DNA from: Solimonas sp040754295
Lineage (GTDB): Bacteria > Pseudomonadota > Gammaproteobacteria > Nevskiales > Nevskiaceae
DNA: 64,000 nt
Assembly (NCBI GenBank): GCA_040754295.1
Contig: JBFMCQ010000014.1
Coordinates: 1 to 64,000, forward strand
Reading direction: 5' to 3'
This document shows positions 1 to 7,540 of this stretch, piece after piece. The translations under genes were made by a program, and so were the position numbers. Below the pieces are notes generated by a model. That model saw only the letters and a list, made by a program, of their open reading frames with translations. It did no database searches and was not told the DNA's origin. Position 1 is the first letter of the stretch; every line of letters starts with the position of its first letter.

Positions 1-1
1 G

Positions 2-1375
2 CGCTACTTCGAGGTGGTCTGGGCGGCGCTGCGCTCGGGCCTGCATCTGACCACCATCAACCGCTACCTGACCGGCGAAGAAGCGGCTTACATCCTCGAC
101 AACTGCGATGCCCAGGCGCTGGTCGCCTCGAGTTACCTGGCCGAGCCGGCCACCGCGCTGCCGGGGCTCGCACCCCGCTGCCACACCTGGCTGATGACCG
201 GCGGCAGCGGCCCCGGGTATGAGGCCTACGAGGACGCCATCGCGCGGTATCCGGCGCGACCGCTGGCGCGGGAACCCGCCGGCCAGTTCATGCTCTACAG
301 CTCGGGCACCACCGGGCGGCCCAAGGGCATCCTGCGGCCGCTGTCGGGCGCGGCGATCGCCGAGGAGGTGACCCCGATCGCGCAGCTGCTGCAGACGCTG
401 TGGCGCGTCGACGCCGACGCGGTCTACCTGTCACCGGCGCCGCTCTACCATTCCGCGCCGGTGGGGTTCTGCACCGGCATCCAGTCCCACGGCGGCACGG
501 TCGTGATGATGCCCCGCTTCGACGAAACAGCGGCATTGGAAGCAATCGAGCGCTACAGGGTCACACACAGCCAGTGGGTGCCGACCATGTTCACGCGGAT
601 GCTGAAGCTGCCGGACCGCGAGCGCAACGCCTTCGACCTCTCCTCTCACCGAGTCGCCATCCACGCCGCGGCGCCCTGCCCGGAAGGCGTCAAGCGGCGG
701 ATGTACGACTGGTGGGGTCCGATCCTCTACGAATACTACGGCGGCACCGAACTGAACGGCTTCACTCACTGCGCGCCGGAGGAATGGCTCGCCCATCCCG
801 GAACCGTGGGCAAACCCCTACTCGGCAAGCTGCACATCTGCGCCGAGGACGGCCGCGAACTGCCGCCCGGCGAGGACGGCCTGGTCTACTTCGAACAGCC
901 GCAGATGCCGTTCGAGTACTACCGCGACCCCGAGAAGACCCGCTCGGCCCAGCACCCCGAGTATCCCAACTGGAGCACCCTGGGCGATGTCGGCCACGTC
1001 GACGAGGACGGATTCCTGCATCTCACCGACCGCGCGACCTTCATGATCATTTCCGGCGGCGTCAACATCTATCCGCAGGAGATCGAGGACACCTTGGTGC
1101 TGCATCCGGCGGTCACCGATGTCGCCGTGATCGGGGTGCCGGACGCGGAAATGGGCGAGGCGGTCAAAGCGGTCGTCCAGCTGGTATCCGGAGTCGAGCC
1201 CAATCCGAGCCTGGAGACCGAACTGATCGACTACGCACGGCAGCACCTCGCCCACTACAAGTGTCCGCGCAGCGTGGATTTCGTCGACGAACTACCGCGG
1301 CTGCCCACGGGCAAGCTCTACAAGCGCCTGCTCAAGGATCAATACTGGGGCCGGAGCGGCTCGCGCATCGTTTGA
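2..1375 (+). CDS. acyl-CoA synthetase (AMP-forming), N-terminus cut by window edge
   Basis: Activates a carboxylic acid to its CoA thioester with ATP. The reading frame is open from base 2 (R-Y-F-E before the first in-window GTG), so the gene begins upstream of the window. The P-loop signature SSGTTGRPKG is near base 300. The adenylate-binding motif YYGGTELNG is near base 735. The C-terminal lid carries LPRLPTGKLYKR, whose lysine is the usual adenylation residue. Only the N-terminal part (probably about 60-80 residues) is missing compared with the usual ~520 aa family length. It heads a same-strand cluster of acyl-CoA enzymes, so it probably loads the pathway substrate. The substrate cannot be read from the sequence. 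The family assignment is secure. Confidence 0.93.
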   Translation, partial: RYFEVVWAALRSGLHLTTINRYLTGEEAAYILDNCDAQALVASSYLAEPATALPGLAPRCHTWLMTGGSGPGYEAYEDAIARYPARPLAREPAGQFMLYSSGTTGRPKGILRPLSGAAIAEEVTPIAQLLQTLWRVDADAVYLSPAPLYHSAPVGFCTGIQSHGGTVVMMPRFDETAALEAIERYRVTHSQWVPTMFTRMLKLPDRERNAFDLSSHRVAIHAAAPCPEGVKRRMYDWWGPILYEYYGGTELNGFTHCAPEEWLAHPGTVGKPLLGKLHICAEDGRELPPGEDGLVYFEQPQMPFEYYRDPEKTRSAQHPEYPNWSTLGDVGHVDEDGFLHLTDRATFMIISGGVNIYPQEIEDTLVLHPAVTDVAVIGVPDAEMGEAVKAVVQLVSGVEPNPSLETELIDYARQHLAHYKCPRSVDFVDELPRLPTGKLYKRLLKDQYWGRSGSRIV

Positions 1376-1510
1376 CGGGTTTTTTGCCTGGACCTGCCGG
1401 TTGCGCGCGCCCGGCTTTGCGGGGCGCCCCACGTCGATGACGGTAGCCGGGTAGGTGAATGTTGAGAGGGTCCAGGACCAGGGCTTGCGCGCCGCCGTCA
1501 TAGCTGCGAC

Positions 1511-1526
1511 ACTAACAATTGTTAGT
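1511..1526. promoter_or_regulatory. 16-bp perfect palindrome, candidate operator of the catabolic cluster
   Basis: ACTAACAATTGTTAGT is a perfect inverted repeat in an otherwise GC-rich 205-bp gap. It ends 55 bp before the ATG of the next gene. Size, symmetry and AT-rich centre are typical of TetR-type operators that control acyl-CoA catabolic genes. No regulator gene is nearby in the window, so the binding protein is unknown. Confidence 0.6.
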
Positions 1527-1580
1527 TAGAAACAGCCGTCGACATTCCAGCCCTCCCTGAGGGCTCTTGCTGGAGACTCC

Positions 1581-3041
1581 ATGATCGGGATCACTTCCTT
1601 CGGCGCCTACGTACCGCGTGGACGCCTCAACCGGGCGGTGGCCGCCAAGGCCAATGCCTGGGCCAATCCGGGACTGGCGGCGCAGGCGCGCGGCGAGCGC
1701 GCGATGGCCGGCTGGGACGAAGACAGCCTGACGATGGCCGTGGAAGCCGCACGCCACGCGCTGGCCGGCCGCAATATCGAGCTCGGCGCGGTCTATTTCG
1801 GTTCGACCACGCACCCGTTCACCGACCGCCAGAACGCCGGGGTCGTGGCCGCGGCCCTGGACCTGCCGGAGGCGGTCGCCAGCGCCGACTTCGCCGGCTC
1901 GCTCAAGGCCGGTACCGCGGCCCTGCTCGCCGGACTGGACCGCGTCGCCGCCGGGCGCGGCGGCGAGGTGCTCGCGGTGGCGGCGGAGCACCGCCGTGCG
2001 CGCGCCGGCAGCGTGCAGGAGCTGATGTACGGCGATGCCGCGGCGGCCTTCACGCTGGGCAGCAGCGGCGTGATCGCCGAGCATCTGGGCAGCCACAGCG
2101 TCTCGACCGATTTCGTCGATCACTACCGCGCCGCCGGCCAACCCTTCGACTATCACTGGGAAGAGCGCTGGCTGCGCGACGAAGCCTTCCAGAAATGGTT
2201 GCCGGATGCGATCCGCGCCGGGCTGGCCAAGCTCGGCATCGCCCCCGGCGCCGTGGACCGGTTCGTGCTGGCCGAGCCCGCGCCCAAGCTCGCCGCCGAC
2301 GTGGCCCGACGCCTGGGCATCGCCGACGCGGCGGTCGCCGACGGCCTGCACGCGACGGTGGGCCAGTCCGGCGCCGCGCAGGCGCCGCTGATGCTCGCCG
2401 CCGCGCTGGAGTCCGCCAAGCCCGGGCAGACGTTGGTCGTGGTCGGTTTCGGCCAGGGCTGCGACCTGCTGGCCTTCCGCGTCACGCCGGCGATCGCGCA
2501 GCTGGCCCCGCGCAGCGCGCTGGCGGCCAGCCTGGCCCGGCGCAAGGAAGAGAAGGACTACGCCAAGTTCCAGGCATTCAACGAAGTCGTGACGCTGGAA
2601 AAAGGCCTGCGCGCCGAGGCCAATCCGCAGACCGCCCTGTCGGCGATGTACCGCAAGCGGCGCATGCTGCTGGGCCTGGTCGGCGGCCGCTGCCGCAAAT
2701 GCGGCACGCCACAGTTCCCGGCCGCGCTGCGCTGCGTCAATCCGGGCTGCCATCATGCCGGCGAGATGGACCCCTATCGCTTCGCCGACGAGCCGGCACG
2801 TATCAAGACCTGGGCCTCGGACTGGCTCACCTACACCCCCGAGCCGCCCGCCCACTACGGCATGATCGAATTCGAGCGCGGCGGCCGCTTCATGGCCGAC
2901 ATCACCGACTGGGACTTCGGCCAGGTCTCCGTCGGGCAGCCGGTGCGCATGGTGTTCCGCGTGCGCGGTCGCGACCCGCAGCGCGGCATGATCCGTTACT
3001 TCTGGAAAGCGGCGCCGCTGGCGACCGTCAAGGAGGCCTGA
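1581..3041 (+). CDS. thiolase-fold (HMG-CoA synthase/KAS III-like) protein with C-terminal DUF35 zinc-ribbon/OB domain
   Basis: 486 aa. Residues 1 to about 310 are a condensing-enzyme fold (GITSFGAYVPRGR start, AGTAAL near 109-114, C-terminal GFGQGCDLLAF). Residues 360-480 form a DUF35 module with four Cys in CRKC...CVNPGC near 370-390, followed by an OB fold. At the position where HMG-CoA synthases carry the nucleophilic Cys (AC-x-AGT), this protein reads GSLKAGT, so a classical Claisen mechanism is doubtful. The start is supported by GGAG seven bases before the ATG. It leads a run of same-strand genes with 1-20 bp gaps. The likely role is C-C bond formation or cleavage on a CoA thioester; the reaction itself is inferred only. 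Confidence 0.8.
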   Translation: MIGITSFGAYVPRGRLNRAVAAKANAWANPGLAAQARGERAMAGWDEDSLTMAVEAARHALAGRNIELGAVYFGSTTHPFTDRQNAGVVAAALDLPEAVASADFAGSLKAGTAALLAGLDRVAAGRGGEVLAVAAEHRRARAGSVQELMYGDAAAAFTLGSSGVIAEHLGSHSVSTDFVDHYRAAGQPFDYHWEERWLRDEAFQKWLPDAIRAGLAKLGIAPGAVDRFVLAEPAPKLAADVARRLGIADAAVADGLHATVGQSGAAQAPLMLAAALESAKPGQTLVVVGFGQGCDLLAFRVTPAIAQLAPRSALAASLARRKEEKDYAKFQAFNEVVTLEKGLRAEANPQTALSAMYRKRRMLLGLVGGRCRKCGTPQFPAALRCVNPGCHHAGEMDPYRFADEPARIKTWASDWLTYTPEPPAHYGMIEFERGGRFMADITDWDFGQVSVGQPVRMVFRVRGRDPQRGMIRYFWKAAPLATVKEA

Positions 3042-3042
3042 G

Positions 3043-4248
3043 ATGGCCGAAGGTATTCGTGACAAAGTGGCGATTCTCGGCATGGGCTGCTCGCGTTTCG
3101 GCGAGCGCTGGGACATGGGCGCCGAGGAGCTGATGGAAGAGGCCTTCTCCGAGGCCCTGGCCGACGCCGGCATCGAACCGCGGCAGATCGGCGCGGCCTG
3201 GCTGGGCTCGTGCATGGACGAGGTCAATATCGGCAAGTCGGCCACCCCGGCCTCGCTGACCTTGCGGCTCGACAACATCCCGGTCACGCGCGTCGAGAAC
3301 TACTGCGCCACCGGCACCGAGGCCTTCCGCGGCGCGGTCTACGCGGTCGCCGCCGGCGCCTGCGACATCGCGCTGGCGATCGGCGTCGAGAAGCTCAAGG
3401 ACACCGGCTACGGCGGCCTGCCCGGCCTGGAGATCGGCTCGCTGCCGCCGCTGTGGTGGCCCAATCTGTCGGCGCCGGGCGTCTTCGCCCAGGTGGCCAG
3501 CGCCTACATGGCACGCTACAACGTACCGCGCGACACGCTCAAGCGCGCGCTGGCCGAGATCTCGGCGAAAAGCCACGCCAACGGCGCCAAGAACCCCAAG
3601 GCGCATCTGCGCAAGCCGGTGAGCTGCGACGTGATCATGGGCGCGCCGATGATCGCCGAGCCGCTGGGCCTGTTCGACTGCTGCGGCGTTTCCGACGGCT
3701 CGGCCTGCGCCATCGTCACCACGCCGGAGATCGCGCGCTCGCTGGGCAAGCATCCGGAGCAGATGGTCACGGTCAAGGCGCTGCAGCTGGCGCTGTCCAA
3801 CGGCTCCGAAGGCGGCTACAACGACTGGGACGGCTCCTACATTCTGACCACCCGCAAGGCGGCGCAGCGCGCCTACGCCGAGGCCGGCATCAAGAAGCCG
3901 CGCGAGGAGCTGTCGATGTTCGAGGTCCACGACTGCTTCTCGATCACCGAGCTGGTGACGATGGAAGACCTGGGCCTGTCCGCGGACGGCGGCGCCATCA
4001 AGGACGTGATGGACGGCTTTTACAACGCCGACGGCAAGATTCCCTGCCAGATCGACGGCGGGCTCAAGTGCTTCGGGCACCCCATCGGCGCCTCCGGCAT
4101 CCGCATGGTCTACGAGATGTACCTGCAGCTGCAGGGCCGCGCCGGCGAACGCCAGCTCAAGAACCCGCGCTTTGGTCTGACGCATAACCTGGGCGGCTTT
4201 CCGCACCAGAACGTCGTCGGCATCTCCATCGTCGGCCGCTATCGCTAA
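3043..4248 (+). CDS. thiolase family protein (SCP2/acetyl-CoA acetyltransferase type), catalytic Cys present
   Basis: 401 aa, one base after the previous stop codon. The nucleophile region reads ENYCATGTEAF with Cys88. The GHPIGASG motif near residue 346 supplies the catalytic His. The last thiolase motif is LTHNLGGF, without the CxG cysteine of biosynthetic thiolases, as is usual in SCP2-like thiolases. It probably performs thiolytic cleavage of a 3-oxoacyl-CoA in this cluster. It is one of three thiolase-fold proteins side by side, and the only one with an intact active-site cysteine. Confidence 0.87.
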   Translation: MAEGIRDKVAILGMGCSRFGERWDMGAEELMEEAFSEALADAGIEPRQIGAAWLGSCMDEVNIGKSATPASLTLRLDNIPVTRVENYCATGTEAFRGAVYAVAAGACDIALAIGVEKLKDTGYGGLPGLEIGSLPPLWWPNLSAPGVFAQVASAYMARYNVPRDTLKRALAEISAKSHANGAKNPKAHLRKPVSCDVIMGAPMIAEPLGLFDCCGVSDGSACAIVTTPEIARSLGKHPEQMVTVKALQLALSNGSEGGYNDWDGSYILTTRKAAQRAYAEAGIKKPREELSMFEVHDCFSITELVTMEDLGLSADGGAIKDVMDGFYNADGKIPCQIDGGLKCFGHPIGASGIRMVYEMYLQLQGRAGERQLKNPRFGLTHNLGGFPHQNVVGISIVGRYR

Positions 4249-4261
4249 AAGACCAGCCCAG

Positions 4262-5431
4262 ATGAAACCGCTCGCCGCAATCGTCGCGGTCTCGGAGATG
4301 AAGCCGGGACGCTATCCCCAGTACGACGGCATGGAGATGTACCGCCAGGTGCTCGGCCAGTTCCTGCGCGAGTGGCAGATCGGGCCGCAGGACATCCAGG
4401 GCCTGCTGTCGGCGCCGGTCGGCATGGCGGCGACCCAGGTCGACGTGTTCGCGCACGAGAAGCTCGCCGAGGAACTGGGCCTGCAGCCGGTCTTCAGCGA
4501 GGCCATCAACGCCGGCGGCGGCACTTACGCGCTGATGCTGATCCGCGCCGCGCTCGCGATCGGCCAGGGCCTATGCGACTCGGTGCTGTGCCTGGGCGCT
4601 GGCCGCTTTCCCAACGTCGGCAGCGGCATTTCCGAGCTGATGAGCAAGCTCATCAGCCACCCGGAGTTCGAATACCCCTACGGCACTTACATCCCGCCGA
4701 TCTTCGCGCTGGCCGCGGTGCGCCACATGCACGAGTTCGGCACCACACGCGAACAGCTGGCCCAGGTCGCCGTGTCGCAGCGCGCCTGGGCGCTCAAGCA
4801 CCCGGACGCCCTGATGGCGCCGCAGGGCCCCTTGAGCATCGACAAGGTGCTGTCTTCGCGACCGATCGCCTACCCCTTCAACCTCTACGATTGCTCGGTG
4901 CCCAGCGAGGGCGGCTCGGCGGTGCTGGTGGTCGCGCCGCAGCTCGCCCGGCGCTATCACCCCAAACCCTGCTATCTGATCGGCTTCGGTGAAAAGCACA
5001 CCCACGCGAGCATCAGCCAGGCCTCGAGCCTGACCACGCTGGGCTCGCACGACACCGCCGGCCGCGCCTACCGCATGGCGGGTCTGGGGCCGCAGGACAT
5101 GGACTTCGCCCAGCTCTACGACTCCTTCAGCATCAATCCGATCATCTACGCCGAGGATCTGGGCTTCTGCCGCAAGGGCGAAGGGGGGCGCTTCTTCGCG
5201 GGCGGCCGCACCGCGCCCGGCGGCGATTTCCCGGTCAACACCTATGGCGGGCTGATGTCGTTCGGCCACGTCGGCGACGCCTCGGGGCAGACCATGATCG
5301 TCGAAGCCGCACGCCAGCTGATGGGCATGGCCGGGGAGCGCCAGCTGCCGAAGGCCCGCACCGGCATCGTCCACTGCTACGGCGGCATGATGTCCGAGCA
5401 CGCCACCCTGATCCTCTCGAACCAGTCATGA
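4262..5431 (+). CDS. thiolase-fold protein without active-site Cys; Ltp2-like aldolase candidate
   Basis: 389 aa, SCP2-thiolase/lipid-transfer-protein fold. Where thiolases have the nucleophilic Cys, this reads INAGGGTYALML (residues about 81-92), so the thiolase reaction is unlikely. The C-terminal region keeps FGHVGDASG near 335 and a final GGMMSEHA segment. Members of this fold without the cysteine that pair with a DUF35 protein include the steroid side-chain retro-aldolase Ltp2. The next gene is a DUF35 protein that overlaps this one by 4 bases (ATGA), which fits a two-subunit enzyme. The aldolase role is inferred by analogy; the fold is secure. Confidence 0.8.
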   Translation: MKPLAAIVAVSEMKPGRYPQYDGMEMYRQVLGQFLREWQIGPQDIQGLLSAPVGMAATQVDVFAHEKLAEELGLQPVFSEAINAGGGTYALMLIRAALAIGQGLCDSVLCLGAGRFPNVGSGISELMSKLISHPEFEYPYGTYIPPIFALAAVRHMHEFGTTREQLAQVAVSQRAWALKHPDALMAPQGPLSIDKVLSSRPIAYPFNLYDCSVPSEGGSAVLVVAPQLARRYHPKPCYLIGFGEKHTHASISQASSLTTLGSHDTAGRAYRMAGLGPQDMDFAQLYDSFSINPIIYAEDLGFCRKGEGGRFFAGGRTAPGGDFPVNTYGGLMSFGHVGDASGQTMIVEAARQLMGMAGERQLPKARTGIVHCYGGMMSEHATLILSNQS

Positions 5432-5829
5432 ACGGCAAACCCGTCCCGGAAATCTCCCCCGACAGCCGGTCCTACTGGGAAGCGGCGCAGCGCGGCGAGC
5501 TGCTGATCCAGCGCTGCCGCGGCACCGGCAAGGCCTTTCTGTATCCGCGCCGCTGGAGCCCCTTCGACTACTCCGCGGACCCAGTCTGGGAAAAGGCCAG
5601 CGGCCGCGGCACGGTGTACAGCTACAGCATCGTCTACCAGCCGCCTTACGCGGCGTTCAAGGACGACTGCCCCTACGTGCTCGCCATCGTCGAGCTGCAG
5701 GAAGGCCCGCGCATGATGGCCAACATCCTGCACTGCACACCGGAGTCGGTGCACATCGGCATGGCGGTGAAGCTCTGTTTCGAAACCCGCGCGGGCGGCT
5801 TTCGCATTCCGCAGTTCGAGCCGGCCTGA
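5428..5829 (+). CDS. DUF35 OB-fold protein with degenerate zinc ribbon
   Basis: 133 aa. The N-terminus has the usual DUF35 helix (SYWEAAQRGELLIQRC), then an OB fold (GTVYSYSIVYQPPYAAF, PYVLAIVELQEG). The zinc ribbon normally shows CxxCG...C..C; here only the first Cys remains (QRCRGTGKAFLYPR), so zinc is probably not bound. The start codon overlaps the stop of the preceding thiolase-fold gene as ATGA, suggesting translational coupling and a stoichiometric complex. DUF35 partners stabilise and close the active site of Ltp2-type aldolases and of hydratases of the MaoC type. The complex here is inferred. Confidence 0.82.
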   Translation: MNGKPVPEISPDSRSYWEAAQRGELLIQRCRGTGKAFLYPRRWSPFDYSADPVWEKASGRGTVYSYSIVYQPPYAAFKDDCPYVLAIVELQEGPRMMANILHCTPESVHIGMAVKLCFETRAGGFRIPQFEPA

Positions 5830-5865
5830 AAGCGCACACACCACAGCTTTTCTGGAGGAACCACG

Positions 5866-7008
5866 ATGAGCGAAGATACCGTCACCGCCGTGCGCGAAGC
5901 CGCAGAAGGCCTCACCCGCCGCATCACCCGCGACTACTGGCTGCAGTGCGCCCGCGAGGGCCGCTTCCCCACCGAGCTGTGGGAGGCGATGGCCGAAACC
6001 GGCCTGCTCGGCGTCTCCGTTCCCGAGGAGTACGGCGGCAGCGGCGGCGGCCTCTCCGAGCTGATGGTGCTCAACGAGATCACCGCCCGCGCCGGCATCA
6101 TCTCGCTGTTCTTCGTGCTCGGCAGTTTCGCGCGCATGCCGGTCATCCGCCACGGTACGCCGGAGCAGATCCGCCGCTTCGTCACACCCACCGCCACCGG
6201 CGAGGGCAAGATGTGCTTCGGCGTGACCGAGCCCAATGCCGGCACCAACACCTTCCGCCTGCAGACCACCGCGCGCAGAACCGAGACGGGCTGGATCGTC
6301 AACGGCTCCAAGGTCTTCATCACCGGCGCCCGGGACGCCGACTCGATGCTGCTGATCGCGCGCACCGCGCCGTTCGATCCCGAGCGCCCGCGCGGCGGGC
6401 TGTCGCTGTTCATCCTCGATGCGCGCACGCCGGGCATCGAATTCCAGCGGCTCAACATCGAAGTCCTGGGCGAAAGCCAGTACCTGGTGTTCTTCAAGGA
6501 TGCGCAGCTGCCGCCGGACGCGCTGATCGGCGAAGAAGGCAAGGGCATGAAGTACCTGTTCGACGGCCTCAATACCGAACGCCTGGTGCTGGCCTCGATG
6601 GCCGTGGGCCTGGGCAACCGGGCGCTCGACAAGGCGGTGGCCTACACGCGCGAACGCGCGCCCTTCGGCCAGCCGATCGGCAGCTACCAGGGCCTGCAGC
6701 ATCCGATGGCCCGCGCCAAGGCGCAGCTCGAGGCGGCACGGCTGATGATGAACGAGGCCGCGCGCATCTTCGATGATGGCGGAGACGCCGGGCCGATGGC
6801 CAACATGGCCAAGCTGGTCGCCTCCGAAGCCTGCGAGCAGGCGGTGGACATCGCCCTGCAGGCCCACGGCGGCTACGGCTTCGACCAGGACTACGACGTC
6901 ATCACGCTCTGGCCCTTCGCCCGCCTGATGCGCGTGGCGCCGGTCAACAACGAGATGATCCTCAACTACATCGGCGAGCACGTCCTCGGACTGCCGCGCT
7001 CCTACTGA
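5866..7008 (+). CDS. acyl-CoA dehydrogenase
   Basis: 380 aa, full family length. Oxidises an acyl-CoA to the 2-enoyl-CoA with FAD and passes electrons to ETF. The sequence shows the N-terminal helical domain, CFGVTEPNAGTNTF (FAD/substrate loop, near residue 120), the beta domain with GSKVFITGA, and the C-terminal helical domain ending in NEMILNYIGEHVLGLPRSY. The strong ribosome site GGAGG lies eight bases before the ATG. It is one of two acyl-CoA dehydrogenases in the cluster, which may act on different chain positions. Substrate unknown. Confidence 0.9.
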   Translation: MSEDTVTAVREAAEGLTRRITRDYWLQCAREGRFPTELWEAMAETGLLGVSVPEEYGGSGGGLSELMVLNEITARAGIISLFFVLGSFARMPVIRHGTPEQIRRFVTPTATGEGKMCFGVTEPNAGTNTFRLQTTARRTETGWIVNGSKVFITGARDADSMLLIARTAPFDPERPRGGLSLFILDARTPGIEFQRLNIEVLGESQYLVFFKDAQLPPDALIGEEGKGMKYLFDGLNTERLVLASMAVGLGNRALDKAVAYTRERAPFGQPIGSYQGLQHPMARAKAQLEAARLMMNEAARIFDDGGDAGPMANMAKLVASEACEQAVDIALQAHGGYGFDQDYDVITLWPFARLMRVAPVNNEMILNYIGEHVLGLPRSY

Positions 7009-7039
7009 AGCCGCCCCGGACCCTTCCACGACCTACTTC

Positions 7040-7513
7040 ATGGCCAACGATCTGCCGGTCACCGTCGCGCCCTATCTGTTCAAGGAACGCTGGAACGAAA
7101 GCCCCTTCATGCAAGCCCAGGGCCTGACCGCCGAGGAGATCGCACCCGGCGAGGTGGCGCTGTACTTAAGATCACCTACGCCGGCCCAGCGCGGCGCCGG
7201 CGGGCCGCCGGACGCGATCAACGGCGGGGTGATTTCCTATATGTTCGACGGCGCGCTGGGCTATGCCATCGTCTCGGCCCAGCTGCCGGTCCTGGAAGCC
7301 GCCGGCCTATCCCTGCAGGCCTATTCGCAGGTCACGATGAATCTCGACATCACCTACCTCGCACCCGCCCAGGGCGAGCAGTTCAAGGCCATCGGCCGCG
7401 TGCTGCGCGCCGGCCGCGGCACCGCCTTCGCCGAAGGCGAGCTGCTCAACGAGCGTGGCGAGGTCTGCGCCAGCGCCAAGGGCATCTGGCGCGTATTCTG
7501 GCCGCGGCAGTAA
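7040..7513 (+). CDS. PaaI-type hotdog-fold thioesterase
   Basis: 157 aa, single hotdog domain. The central region DAINGGVISYMFDGALGYAI (residues about 57-76) is the typical glycine-rich loop and long helix of PaaI/YbgC-like thioesterases, followed by YLAPAQGEQFKAIGRVLRAG. It probably releases CoA from a dead-end or product thioester of this pathway. It lies 31 bp after the acyl-CoA dehydrogenase on the same strand. The ribosome site before the ATG is weak. Confidence 0.8.
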   Translation: MANDLPVTVAPYLFKERWNESPFMQAQGLTAEEIAPGEVALYLRSPTPAQRGAGGPPDAINGGVISYMFDGALGYAIVSAQLPVLEAAGLSLQAYSQVTMNLDITYLAPAQGEQFKAIGRVLRAGRGTAFAEGELLNERGEVCASAKGIWRVFWPRQ

Positions 7514-7540
7514 TTCCCCCACCTTCGACCGGATCCGAAC

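Noticed and set aside
1376..1480. Possible intrinsic terminator after the acyl-CoA synthetase
   Set aside because: There is a T-run right after the stop but no stem before it, and the GC-rich foldback further on has no T-tract.
1512..3287. 591-aa open frame antisense to the first thiolase-fold gene
   Set aside because: Same reason: shadow of a well-supported gene.
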